A DNA stretch of 64,000 nt from Sphaerisporangium sp040685555 (GCF_040685555.1 NZ_JBFBIK010000004.1:1-64000), one strand, 5' to 3'; counted from the stretch's first letter, positions 1 to 8,580 are shown. The notes: a model not told the origin generated them from the sequence alone. Numbers and translations: made by a program.

Positions 1-76
1 ATCTCCGGCCGAACCCCCTCATGCCACATCGAACTCACTCCACGCCGGGGCCGTGCCGACCTGGCCAACGTAGCCA

Positions 77-709
77 TCATTGGTCATATGATCGCCGATC
101 TCGCACCTTGACGAAGTCTGGGCCGCCCAAGGCGGTGTGCCAGAGGGAACGTCCCGATAGTCGCAAACGCCTTGCTCCCTGCCAGCCTGCAGTCTCGATC
201 TTGACGCGCCCGACACTAGCCGCCATCTCTAGGGCTGGCTCCATGTCCGTATCATGAGAAGCCAAGATGGCTATGTCGTACGGACCAAACTGAGCGAGTT
301 GAACCAGCTCCAGGGCAACCATCACATCGATGCCCTTCTCGCGCGCCTTCTCGATGCAGGTACGTTGTCCCCAGTCGGATGGGTAGCGCAAAGGGCGGTA
401 GGTCACTTTTACGCGTGCGTCACGGGTCCATTCAGCCTTCTGTCTTTGGGTCACGCTGTACAGAACCGGCTCTCGAGCATTACTAGGAGAGCCCCTGAAG
501 ACGTGGACTCCAGCCAGTGACACAGGCTTTGGGTTGGGATGGATCTGGAGACCGGCTCGCACTTCGAGTACCCGCTCAGCGAAGGCCAGAGGGCTCACAA
601 GGGTGTCTTTGGCATGTGTCCCGTGCGGCGCGAACAGGCCACCAGCCGTGAGGTGGATGTTCTGGTAATCGATCACCATGCATGCCGAGAGGGTCACTCC
701 GCTCGCCAT
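77..709 (-). CDS. NYN-domain (PIN-like nuclease fold) protein
   Basis: The 210-residue product starts with a hydrophobic strand carrying VIDYQNIHL near residue 11. Further on it has EKGIDVMVALELVQLA and ILASHDTDMEPAL. These Asp-rich strands are the hallmark of the NYN (LabA/DUF88-like) branch of PIN-type RNases, which use acidic residues to bind metal. The start at 709 is chosen because GAGG lies 6 nt upstream of the ATG and the NYN core begins just after it; the frame stays open upstream to 895 but crosses a terminator hairpin. Such proteins are common as single genes on actinobacterial mobile DNA, and here it borders a dead integrase. The RNA target cannot be told from sequence. Confidence 0.75.
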   Translation of the reverse strand: MASGVTLSACMVIDYQNIHLTAGGLFAPHGTHAKDTLVSPLAFAERVLEVRAGLQIHPNPKPVSLAGVHVFRGSPSNAREPVLYSVTQRQKAEWTRDARVKVTYRPLRYPSDWGQRTCIEKAREKGIDVMVALELVQLAQFGPYDIAILASHDTDMEPALEMAASVGRVKIETAGWQGARRLRLSGRSLWHTALGGPDFVKVRDRRSYDQ

Positions 710-722
710 CGAGCACCTCACA

Positions 723-757
723 CAAAAAAGGCCCGCCAGTTCCGGAGAACGGCGGGC
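723..757 (-). terminator. Rho-independent terminator
   Basis: GCCCGCC (731-737) and GGCGGGC (751-757) form a perfect 7-bp stem. On the minus strand it is followed by a run of six T (724-729). It ends transcription arriving from the integrase remnant side and sits just before the NYN gene. Confidence 0.75.
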
Positions 758-887
758 AGCAACTAGTTCAGGATAGGTTGCTTCGGCAGAGCTCGCAACA
801 CGTCTTCGCCAAGTATAGGTCAAGCTCCACCAATGCTCAGCGTTACCGATGGGTAGCCGTTTGTCATGTCTTGCCCCTTTGCTGCGA

Positions 888-1052
888 TCATGCACTGTCC
901 CCGAAGATCACACAGTGCTCTTGATCACCCAATCCTGCAGCATCAGCGAGGCGAAACAGAGCGTGTATGACGAACGCCTTCATCGTTCGCGTAACAGCGT
1001 GACCCCAGTACCCCTGCAGAGGTGTCAGCTTCAGCGCGTCCGTGTCGATCAC
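888..1052 (-). CDS. Small hypothetical protein overlapping the integrase stop
   Basis: A 54-codon frame begins with GTG whose last bases form GTGA with the integrase stop codon, the usual geometry of translational coupling. The product reads VIDTDALKLTPLQGYWGHAV and continues with an alanine-rich helix-like part; no family is recognised. It could be a real small protein or merely an open frame in decayed DNA, because the integrase before it is broken. Confidence 0.3.
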   Translation of the reverse strand: MIDTDALKLTPLQGYWGHAVTRTMKAFVIHALFRLADAAGLGDQEHCVIFGDSA

Positions 1053-2170
1053 TCGTCCAGCGCTTCGGAGATCTTGTAGTTGGCGCGCGCTCGCTGTCCC
1101 TCGATGCACTTGGCGTACACCTTCAGGAGCACGTCGACACTGTGGCCGGCTCGTGTGGCAACTTCGGTCGCCGGAACGCCGACGTTGAGCCACAGCAAGA
1201 CGGCAGCGTGACGCGGAGGATGGCGACCAAGACAGGAGGGATGGGGATCTCACGAGTGTCGTCCTTAGCCCGGTGCTTGAGGCCCCGGGAGTCGTGATCT
1301 CCCCGGAGTTGGTCCACCGCTTGTTCGCCTGAGGACGCGCCTTCTCAATACTGAGCAGGCCCCAACCCTCTTCCGGGAGGTCGCAGTTCTGCCGACGTAG
1401 ACCCGCCGCCTCTTCCGGCGGGAGCGCGGCGTAGTACATACATGCGAACATCCCGTGCAGCCGAGCGCCACGGGTTCGGCCGACCGTAGGAACGGCCGCC
1501 AGCAGCGCACGGGCCTGTTCGGGGTTGACGACCGTACGGGGGTCGACCGTGCCGGCAACCTTGGGTGGGGTCCACTTGATTGCTTGCAGCGGATTGACCG
1601 GGAGTTCCTTGTGCTCCACGGCGAGTTCGAGCAGGTGGTGGAGGACTTCCCGCTTACGGCGAACTGTGTTGGCAGCAGCGTCCTTGCCAGCGAAGGTCAC
1701 GGAGATGGCATCAAGCGCGGTCCGCGTCACGCGCGGATCCTGCAAGTCGACCAGCGGCAATGACGCCTTCTCCAACCAGCTCAGCACCGGCACAAGGTCA
1801 TGAGGAACTTCGCCGCGCCGATCGGCAGGCAGCAAGACGTATCCCCGTAGCACGGCGCGCATGTCCGCGTCCCTCGGCCGGTCCGGCAGGTCCCCCACCA
1901 GCGCCGGGACCAGCGAAAGGAGACCGTGTACGTCGGTTTCCCGCGTCCGGGCCGCCGAGCCACGCCAACGGCTCACCACGTAGGATCGTGTGAACTCCAA
2001 GAACGTCGGCCCCGCGGACGGCTCAGGAGCAAGCATCGACGTCGGCAATGCGCTGGTGATATCGAAGGCCTCCCCAGCCTTGGCCGCCTGTCGCAGGTCA
2101 GACAGGAAGTTCTCGGCCAGGCCCTTCGTACGGAAGCTCTTGGACTTGGTCTTCCGACGCCGTGCGGCAG
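1049..2170 (-). pseudogene. Tyrosine recombinase/integrase, degraded
   Basis: Pieces of one actinobacterial phage-type integrase lie in three frames. From about 2170 to 1295 one frame carries the N-terminal part (TKSKSFRTKGLAENF..., then NTVRRKREVLHHLLELAVE and VVNPEQARALLAAV). A frameshift near 1290 leads to SRGLKHRAKDDTREIPIPPV. A second shift with an internal deletion leads to RHAAVLLWLNVGVPATEVA and VYAKCIEGQ, ending at the stop at 1049. No start codon is left at the 5' end, where a TPR-protein remnant takes over. The arginine expected in the LRPEEA box I is replaced by proline (AALPPEEA). Recombinase activity is therefore very unlikely. Confidence 0.85.
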
Positions 2171-2392
2171 GTCGTCCATCGCCTCCATCGCCTCCAGCGC
2201 CTTGTCGGGCCGGTCCTCGATCAACGCGTTCTCGGGGTACTGCAGCGCGACGGTCAACGGCCCGAACGCCTTCTGCCCGCCGAGGTCGTGCTCACGGCCG
2301 AGTCTGGTCCCGGCGGTCTTCGCGAGGCCGAGGTATTCGCCGGCCTCCTCGGGCCGGTTGTTCCGGATCGCCCCGGCGCTGGCCCGCAGCGC
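2165..2392 (-). pseudogene. C-terminal fragment of a TPR/XRE-type regulator
   Basis: About 76 codons read ALRASAGAIRNNRPEEAGEY, then LGLAKTAGTRLGREHDLGGQ and KAFGPLTVALQ. This resembles the C-terminal TPR region of actinobacterial helix-turn-helix regulators. It has no N-terminal HTH part and no start codon. It abuts the integrase remnant at one end and the HigB remnant, on the opposite strand, at the other, so both ends look like deletion or recombination joints. Confidence 0.6.
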
Positions 2393-2394
2393 GG

Positions 2395-2511
2395 GCGGCG
2401 CTGCTGTTGCTGGGCGGCGACAAGGCGGGCGACTGGGAACGGTGGTACAAGAAGAACGTCCTCCTGGCCATACAGCTCTATACCGAGTACACCAGCGACG
2501 AAGGGGAGTGA
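2395..2511 (+). pseudogene. HigB/RelE-family toxin, C-terminal remnant
   Basis: The last 38 codons encode ALLLLGGDKAGDWERWYKKN followed by VLLAIQLYTEYTSDEGE and a stop. This matches the end of HigB-type toxins (LLxGGDKxGxWxxWY). The catalytic front part is missing. The next ATG, 2 nt after the stop, begins the matching antitoxin remnant, as in intact higBA pairs. Confidence 0.7.
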
Positions 2512-2513
2512 AC

Positions 2514-2811
2514 ATGCCGAGGGCGCCGAGGGACTGGGCCGACCTGGAGCACTGATCGAGGAGGGCGCCAGGAAGCTCCTCGCCGAGGCGCGCGGCCATC
2601 AGCTTGCCGAGGCAAGCAACTTGGACACGGACAGAAGGACGTCGCCAGCGCCATGAGTGTGAGCGTTGCCCGCGTCTCACAGATCGAGCATGCCCTTGAG
2701 GTCATCGCCCGCTACGTAGAGGCGCTGGGGGGCACGCTTGCATCTGGTCGTCGACTCGGAGACCGGACGATGCGCCTGCCCGTCAGCGAGAAGTCGCCGG
2801 ATGCCGCCTGA
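2514..2811 (+). pseudogene. HigA/XRE-type antitoxin, frameshifted remnant
   Basis: The frame starts MPRAPRDWADLEH and then hits a stop. A second frame gives IEEGARKLLAEARGHQLAEA. A third gives GQKDVASAMSVSVARVSQIE followed by HALEVIARYVEALGG and RTMRLPVSEKSPDAA, ending at 2811. QKDVAxAMxVSxARVSQIE is the helix-turn-helix of HigA-type antitoxins and VIARYVEALGG its usual tail. At least two frameshifts and a short loss after SQIEH make it non-functional. Confidence 0.7.
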
Positions 2812-3003
2812 GGGAGCCCTGGCTCTGTCTACCTGCCGCGCCCACGGGCACCTCCGCTCCCGGCCTTCGGCCCCCGGTATGTATGATCCATGTGCATTAC
2901 TTCGAGTAGCGGTGCGATGATTCAGAGTGATCAAAGGTGGTGGAAGACACACAGTGGTGCGGTCCGGGCGTGACCGCGCCGGAGCACGATCGCGAGGGGC
3001 GCC

Positions 3004-4314
3004 GTGACCGCAGACCCGATCGACCCGCACGCCTCGGCCTGGCACCTGTTCGGCGCGGTCATGCGCCGCTGCCGCGAGAGCAGATCCAACCTCGGGCTGC
3101 GCCGAGCCGGCGAACAGATGTACACCGACTTCTCCAACCTGGCCAAATGGGAGCGCGGCGAGCGGACACCCCCGCCGGACATGATCCACCGCCTGGACGA
3201 GGTGTACGGCGCACACGGCATCCTCACCGCCCTGTACGACACACTGACCGCTTTGAAAGCCGCCACCGAATCAGCACAACAGCACGCGGGTAGATATCTG
3301 GAAAATCCCCCTTACGGCATTGGAGACGACGACATGGAACGTCGAGCCGCCCTCCAACTCCTCGCCGGACTCGGCACCCTCGGCACCTTCGGCCTCTCCA
3401 GCGAACCCTTCCGCCAGCTCCTCGACCTCTCCTTCGACCACCCGCACCGAGCCCTCGAAGACTGGGAACTGGCCTGCGCCGACCACCTGCACGCCCTGCG
3501 TACCCGGCCGCCGGCCCAGGTCGCCGCCGACCTGTTCATCGACCTGATGGCGGTGCGAGGCCAGTCCCAGGTCTCCACTCCGGCCGAGGTGACGGAGCTC
3601 CAGCGCATCACCGCCATGCTCTCCTCGCTCCAGGCCAACGCACTGACCCGGCTGGGCGATCACGGCGCGGCCATCCGCTGGTGGTACAGCGCCCGTCAGG
3701 CGGCCGACGCCTCCGGGGACCTGGCGCTCCGCCTCCTCGTCCGAGCTGAGGAAACTGGCCACGGCCTCTACGGCCAACGCGCCCCGGAAACGATCCTGCG
3801 CATGGTACGCAGTGCCCAGCAGCTCACCGACAAGCCCTACCTCAAGCTGCTGACCACCGAAGCGAAGGCGCTGTCGATGCTCGGCAGGCACGACGAAGCA
3901 CTCGGGACGCTGGTCACCCTGCACAAGGCCGCGGAACAGGGCGGCACGGACCGGTATGGCTTCTGGAAGCCAGATGGGCTCCACTTCGCGGAAAGCTGGG
4001 TGTACTCCGGAGTGGGCAACGATTCCGCGGCGGGCACTGCCCGGGAGAAGGTGCTGATGGTCACCCGGGACTACGTGTACCTCGTCAACGTCCAACTGCA
4101 CAGTGCACTGTGCACGGTCACCCAAGGCGGCATCGACGAGGGCCTACATCAGGCGGCAACAGCGATCGACGCGGTCACCCCCGCCTACCGCAGCCACCAC
4201 GTGATCGAAACCGCCAACATGGTCCTCCGTGCTGTCCCCCCAGTCCGGCGAAGTGGCCCTTCCGCCATAGAGCTACGCAAGCTCCTGGCCGTCGCGCCTC
4301 CCCAAAACGCCTGA
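3004..4314 (+). CDS. XRE-like regulator with C-terminal TPR-type helices
   Basis: The 436-residue protein opens with a helix-turn-helix-like region (about residues 12-75), including FSNLAKWERGERTPPPDMIH, where the WERGxxxPP motif is typical of actinobacterial XRE proteins. The remainder, from about residue 115, is alpha-helical and alanine/leucine-rich with TPR-like segments (ELACADHLHALRTRPPAQVA; TEAKALSMLGRHDEALGTLV). Proteins of this build regulate nearby genes or sense peptides. The start is GTG with GGGGC upstream, a weak ribosome site. It is the only intact gene among the remnants of this region, and its codon use looks ordinary for the genome. Target genes are unknown. Confidence 0.7.
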   Translation: MTADPIDPHASAWHLFGAVMRRCRESRSNLGLRRAGEQMYTDFSNLAKWERGERTPPPDMIHRLDEVYGAHGILTALYDTLTALKAATESAQQHAGRYLENPPYGIGDDDMERRAALQLLAGLGTLGTFGLSSEPFRQLLDLSFDHPHRALEDWELACADHLHALRTRPPAQVAADLFIDLMAVRGQSQVSTPAEVTELQRITAMLSSLQANALTRLGDHGAAIRWWYSARQAADASGDLALRLLVRAEETGHGLYGQRAPETILRMVRSAQQLTDKPYLKLLTTEAKALSMLGRHDEALGTLVTLHKAAEQGGTDRYGFWKPDGLHFAESWVYSGVGNDSAAGTAREKVLMVTRDYVYLVNVQLHSALCTVTQGGIDEGLHQAATAIDAVTPAYRSHHVIETANMVLRAVPPVRRSGPSAIELRKLLAVAPPQNA

Positions 4315-4474
4315 GGTACGGATGCACCATCTCAACGGAGGCACAACCCCTCACCAGACGAGACGTGGGACTCCAACGGAATCGCACCAGAAGTGATGCG
4401 AACCGCTTCGCCGTTTCCGGCGATCCGCCAGAGTCCCACCTCGTACGCCCTGTATTCGCCCTCATCCGGGATAT

Positions 4475-5590
4475 CTATGAGTCGGCGGACCTCTCGCGCG
4501 ACTGCTGTAGTGCCTCGGCGATTGCGGCGAACTCGCTCAGCGCGGCCTCCAGGTCCTCCACGATCTCCTGCGACCTCGGAGGAGCCGAGCATGTCGGCGT
4601 TCGCGAGCCGCTGCACGTTGAGCAGGTCGCTGAACTTGCGGCCGTCGTCGGGCGTGACGTAGTTGGTGAACTCGGTGTACGCCTGCTTGCCCAGGTTGTT
4701 CCGGTCCACCAGGAACAGGATCCGGTACGCCCCTGCGTGCCGGAGCAGCCGGTAGGACGAGGTGACCGCGGTGTAGGTCTTGCCCGCTCCGGTCGCCATC
4801 TGGATGAGGGAACGCGGCGCGTTCCGTTGGAGTGACGCCTCAAATCCCCGCACGGCACGCGCCTGCGCCGGGCGCAGCCCCTTCTCGACCAGCTCCGGCA
4901 GGCCGCGGTGCAGCTTGGCGTGGAGGGTCTGCGCCGCCTCGTCCTCTTCGGCCGTACGCATCCACCGGGCCAGCGTCTCGGGCCGATGGAAGGAGAAGAC
5001 CTCGCGGGACCAAGGGTTGAGGTTGAGCGTGTTGGTGAAGTGGGTCTCGGTCGCCGTCGTCTCGTAGCGGAACGGCAGCGGCATCCGCCAGGCCTGCATC
5101 TGCTGGGACGCGGTCAGCCCTGCGGCGTAGCGGGCGGACTGCTTCTCCACCGCGCGCAGCGCCGTCCCCTCGCGCTTGGCCTCCACGACGCCGACCAGTT
5201 TGCGGTCGACGTAGAGCAGGTAGTCGGCCGGGCCGCGAGCGGTGTAGGCCTCGCGGAGCCGGCGTACAGGTTCACCCGGTCGGCGTCCTGCACCAGCCAA
5301 CCGGAGGCTCGGAGCATCCGGTCGACCTCCTCGCGGACCTCCCGCTCGGTGCGAGGCTGCCGGGCGACGTGGACGGCCCGCGCGATGAGGTTGTCCCGTT
5401 CGGTGGCGGACGGCTTCTTGATCTTCCGAAGGCTGGCGGCGAATTCGGCCTCCATGTCGGCCAAGCGGGCGTTCAGCTCTTCGACGAGTGTCTGTAAGCG
5501 GTCCCGGTCAGCGGTCGCCCGCTCAAGCGCGTCCTGGGCCTCGGTACGCGCCCGGGCCGGCAGCTTCGGACGCGCTGAGCGAATGAGTCG
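4475..5590 (-). pseudogene. Type I restriction enzyme R subunit, truncated and fused to an HsdM-like tail
   Basis: Reading leftwards from about 5590: a coiled coil (EAQDALERATADRDRLQTLV) is followed by REEVDRMLRASGWLVQDADR; a frameshift near 5270 leads to ARGPADYLLYVDRKLVGVVE, the nuclease core of HsdR (D...VEAK). The helicase Walker A motif ATGAGKTYTAV and FLVDRNNLGKQAYTEF follow. The gene then breaks off after QRLANADMLGSSE, before the DEAH box. In another frame comes EIVEDLEAALSEFAAIAEAL and a stop at 4475, which resembles the end of HsdM methylases. So an internal deletion appears to have joined hsdR to the end of a second gene. No complete modification or specificity gene remains. Confidence 0.75.
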
Positions 5591-5639
5591 AGTGCCAGGG
5601 GCCGATCGAGGCGGGGCCGCCGGGCGGACGTACGGCGGG

Positions 5640-6575
5640 TCAGGGGAGGTTGAGGCGCAGGGCCTCGGCGATCCAGGTGTGGGCGCGGGTCTGCGGGTGC
5701 GGCCACGGGGTGTTCTGGATGGCGGCGACCAGCTCCCAGTGGCGTGCGGCACGCGGATCGTGCTCCTCGTAGCCGCGTGACAGCGACCGCCGGAACTCCG
5801 GGCCGTCCGTCTCGCCGTACATCGTGCCGAGGAGGGCCACGACCCGGTCGAGGATCGGCACCGCCTCGGCGGAACCGGGCTCCACGCCCTCGTCGAGGGC
5901 GGCGAGCACCGTCTCGGTGACGGCCTCGTTGGCCTCGTCCCAGCTCGCCTGGCCGGGCTCCCCGGCGCGCTCGCGCCTCTGCCAGAAGTCGTCGCTCTGG
6001 CGGCGAAGGCTCGCCCGGTAGTCCTCGTCGGAGAGCAGCTCGGCCAGCTCCAGCCACGCGTCGAGCTGCTCGACGGTCGGCTCGGCCGGCAGCTCGGGCA
6101 CCATGGCCTCCCGCAGCCGCGTCAGCCACTGCTCGCGGGCGCGGATCCCTCCCCCGACCTCGGCCACGAAGGAGTCCATCATCGCCTCGCGCTCGGCGGC
6201 GCCGATCCGGCCGAGCGTGTTGAGCCTGCGCAGGTCGGCCTCCGAGGTCTCGCCCCGGTCGAGCGTGGCCCGCAGGACCGCCCGGGTGCGCTGCAGGCCC
6301 TTGAGCTGGGTCTCAACCGTGCGCAGGTGGAGGGCCAGCACCTGACGGAGATCGCGCTCGCCGAGGGAGCGGATCGTCGCCAGGTCGACGCCGATGTCGC
6401 GAAGGGTGCGGACGAGCTCCAGCCTCGCCAGGTCGCTCTCGCCGTACACCCGGTAGCCGGCCGGGGTGCGGGACCGCTCGGGCAGGACGCCGACGTCGGA
6501 GTAGTACCTGATCGTCTTCACCGGGAGCCCGGACAGCTTGGAGAGCTGCCCGATCGTGTACGTCTCGTGGCCCAT
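5640..6575 (-). CDS. MerR-family transcriptional regulator
   Basis: The 311-residue protein begins YTIGQLSKLSGLPVKTIRYY, the MerR winged-helix DNA-binding domain, followed by the dimerisation coiled coil (residues 75-120). The long C-terminal region from about 125 is a helical sensor-like domain (EREAMMDSFVAEVGGGIRAR; SLSRGYEEHDPRAARHWELV) without a cysteine metal site, so metal sensing is unlikely and a small organic ligand is more plausible. The ATG at 6575 follows the stop of the cysteine desulfurase gene by only 5 nt, so the two are probably one transcript. Its stop marks the edge between the decayed DNA on the left and the orderly chromosome on the right. Confidence 0.85.
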   Translation of the reverse strand: MGHETYTIGQLSKLSGLPVKTIRYYSDVGVLPERSRTPAGYRVYGESDLARLELVRTLRDIGVDLATIRSLGERDLRQVLALHLRTVETQLKGLQRTRAVLRATLDRGETSEADLRRLNTLGRIGAAEREAMMDSFVAEVGGGIRAREQWLTRLREAMVPELPAEPTVEQLDAWLELAELLSDEDYRASLRRQSDDFWQRRERAGEPGQASWDEANEAVTETVLAALDEGVEPGSAEAVPILDRVVALLGTMYGETDGPEFRRSLSRGYEEHDPRAARHWELVAAIQNTPWPHPQTRAHTWIAEALRLNLP

Positions 6576-6580
6576 GAGGC

Positions 6581-7741
6581 CTATGTCAGACCGGCGCGGC
6601 GGGCGCGCTCGACGACGCCGCCGATCACCTCTACCAGCTCGTCCACGTCGGCGCTGGTGGAGGTGTGGCCTAGGGTGAAGCGCAGCGACCCGCGCGCCCG
6701 TACGGCGTCGGACCCCATGGCCAGCAGCACGTGAGACGGCTGGGCGACGCCGGCGGAGCAGGCGGAGCCCGTCGAGCACTCGATGCCCTTGGCGTCGAGC
6801 AGCATCAGCAGCGCGTCGCCCTCACAGCCGGGGAAGGAGAAGTGGGCGTTGCCGGGAAGGCGCTCGTCTGGGTGCCCGTTGAGGATCACGTCGGGCACGG
6901 CGCTCCTGACCCTGGCGATCAGCTCGTCGCGCAGGGCGCGCAGCCGGGCCGCCTTCTCCTCGCGCCGCTCCACCGCCGCCCGTACGGCCGCCGCGAACCC
7001 GGCGATCGCCGGGGCGTCGAGGGTGCCCGAGCGCACGTCGCGCTCCTGACCCCCGCCGTGGAGCACGGGGACCGGGTCGACGCCGCGCGCCAGCAGCAGC
7101 GCTCCGACGCCCATGGGGCCGCCGACCTTGTGGCCGGACAGGGTGAGCGCCTGGACGCCCGACTCCGTGAACGACACCGGCAACTGCCCCACGGCCTGGA
7201 CCGCGTCGGTGTGGAAGGGAATGCCGTGCTCACCGGCGATCGCCGCCAGCTCGGGGATCGGCTGGACGGTGCCGACCTCGTTGTTGGCCCACATGACGCT
7301 GACCACGGCCACGCGCCCCGGATCGCTCTCGATCGCCGCCCGCAGGGTGTCGGGATGGACGCGGCCGTACTCGTCGACGGCCAGGAGCTCGACGGAGGCG
7401 CCCTGCCGGTCGCCAAGCCAGTGGGCCGGGTCGAGGGCGGCGTGGTGCTCGACGGCGCTGATCAGCACCCGGTCGGCCCCTGAGGCCGCGCGGCGCGCCC
7501 AGAAGAGCCCCTTGATGGCGAGGTTGTCGGCTTCCGTGCCCCCGGAGGTGAACACGACCTCGCTGGGCCGTGCCCCGAGCGCGTCGGCGATGGCCTCGCG
7601 CGACTCCTCGATGACCCTGCGGGTGCGGCGGCCCGCCGCATGGAGGGAAGAGGCGTTGCCGACGCGCACGAGCTGTGCGGTCATCGCCTCGATCGCTTCG
7701 GTGAGCATCGGCGTGGTCGCCGCGTGGTCTAGGTATGCCAT
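6581..7741 (-). CDS. Cysteine desulfurase (IscS/NifS family)
   Basis: This PLP enzyme takes sulfur from L-cysteine, leaving alanine, and passes it as persulfide to Fe-S assembly or tRNA thiolation. The 386-residue sequence has the N-terminal YLDHAATTP, the PLP-binding SGGTEADNLAIKG, the PLP lysine in SGHKVGGP (Lys205) and the active-site cysteine in STGSACSAG (Cys328) on a group I type loop. Length and motifs are complete. In many actinobacteria the next gene is mnmA for tRNA 2-thiouridine; here a MerR regulator follows instead, so the sulfur acceptor is not shown by context. The upstream region is shared with a divergent TetR gene. Confidence 0.93.
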   Translation of the reverse strand: MAYLDHAATTPMLTEAIEAMTAQLVRVGNASSLHAAGRRTRRVIEESREAIADALGARPSEVVFTSGGTEADNLAIKGLFWARRAASGADRVLISAVEHHAALDPAHWLGDRQGASVELLAVDEYGRVHPDTLRAAIESDPGRVAVVSVMWANNEVGTVQPIPELAAIAGEHGIPFHTDAVQAVGQLPVSFTESGVQALTLSGHKVGGPMGVGALLLARGVDPVPVLHGGGQERDVRSGTLDAPAIAGFAAAVRAAVERREEKAARLRALRDELIARVRSAVPDVILNGHPDERLPGNAHFSFPGCEGDALLMLLDAKGIECSTGSACSAGVAQPSHVLLAMGSDAVRARGSLRFTLGHTSTSADVDELVEVIGGVVERARRAGLT

Positions 7742-7762
7742 GACGTACCCAGGGTACCCAGT

Positions 7763-7799
7763 TTGAGAACTGTACCGTCCAGACGGTATAGTTACGGAT
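7763..7799 (+). promoter_or_regulatory. Leaderless promoter with overlapping TetR operator
   Basis: TTGAGA (7763-7768) and TATAGT (7787-7792) with an 18-nt spacer make a good -35/-10 pair. The predicted start falls at or next to the GTG at 7800. The palindrome TACCGTC-CA-GACGGTA (7773-7788) is perfect and extends with one mismatch to 7769-7792, filling the spacer and -10 box. Binding of the TetR protein there would block its own transcription. Confidence 0.75.
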
Positions 7800-8309
7800 G
7801 TGAGGAAAGATGAGCTTTTGGACGCGGCGGAAAGGCTGCTAGCCGATCAGGGGGCCCAGTGCCTCACCCTGTCGGCCGTGGCCGAGCGCGCCGGCGTGAG
7901 CAAAGGCGGTCTCCTCTACCACTTCAGCACCAAAGAGGCCCTGATCAAGGGCATGATCGAGCGGCTCATCGCCGACTTCGACGAGCTGGTCGCCTCACAG
8001 GACGAAAGCACGTACAGCCGGGCCTACCTCGCCGCGACGTTCACGGCGATCCAGAGCGGGCGCCTGAGACGCTGGGCGGTGGTCACCGGCGCGGCCGGCG
8101 ACCCCGAGCTGCTCGCGCCCCTGCGCGAGGCGATGGCCCGGTGGCATCGCGAGGGCATGGAGACCGAGGCCGACCCGATGGCGGCCCAGATAGTGCGGCT
8201 CGCCTGCGAGGGGTTGTGGGATGTGGTGAGCCACGACCCCGGTTTCTACGGCGAGGCCCACTACGAGAAGCTGCATCGCGGGCTCCTGGCCCTTCTCGCG
8301 AGCCCTTGA
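7800..8309 (+). CDS. TetR-family repressor
   Basis: The 169-residue protein has the TetR helix-turn-helix near residues 5-45 (LTLSAVAERAGVSKGGLLYH followed by FSTKEALIKGM). The C-terminal helices (about 55-165) form the ligand-binding and dimer part. The GTG start has no ribosome-binding site and lies directly after a -10 box and a perfect operator palindrome, indicating a leaderless, self-repressed gene. The MFS exporter gene that follows on the same strand is the likely target, a common repressor-pump pairing; the compound sensed is unknown. Confidence 0.88.
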   Translation: MRKDELLDAAERLLADQGAQCLTLSAVAERAGVSKGGLLYHFSTKEALIKGMIERLIADFDELVASQDESTYSRAYLAATFTAIQSGRLRRWAVVTGAAGDPELLAPLREAMARWHREGMETEADPMAAQIVRLACEGLWDVVSHDPGFYGEAHYEKLHRGLLALLASP

Positions 8310-8360
8310 CCTCGGCAGAGCACTCACCCTTGCGGGCCTGTCCGTAAGGGCCGTCCCCGC

Positions 8361-8580
8361 GTGCGGCCCCGCCTGACCCCGGCCGCCTGACCCCCGGGCG
8401 TCTCCACCCGGCCGTCAGGCTCGTCCCGCTCCGCGTCCGCATCCACCCGTGCCGCCTCAGCGCGGCGGGGTCCTCCCCGCCCGCCTGAGCCCCGGCGGGT
8501 CGTCCCGGCCCGCGTGAGCGCGGACAGGTCCCCGGCCGTCTGAGCCGCGGGACGCCTCCCGGTCCGCGTGCCACCGTGGC
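8361..8580. repeat. Degenerate GC-rich tandem repeat
   Basis: Between the TetR and MFS genes (350 bp without a gene) the sequence repeats a loose unit of about 27-33 bp. The units begin CCGCCTGA, CCGCCTCAG, CCGCCTGAGC, CGCGTGAGCG and GTCTGAGC and end in CCCG or CCCGGCC. No open frame with family resemblance was seen. It may be decayed spacer DNA or a structured leader of the MFS transcript. Confidence 0.5.

Noticed and set aside
8361..8580. CRISPR array
   Set aside because: Units are degenerate and contiguous with no unique spacers, and no cas gene is near.
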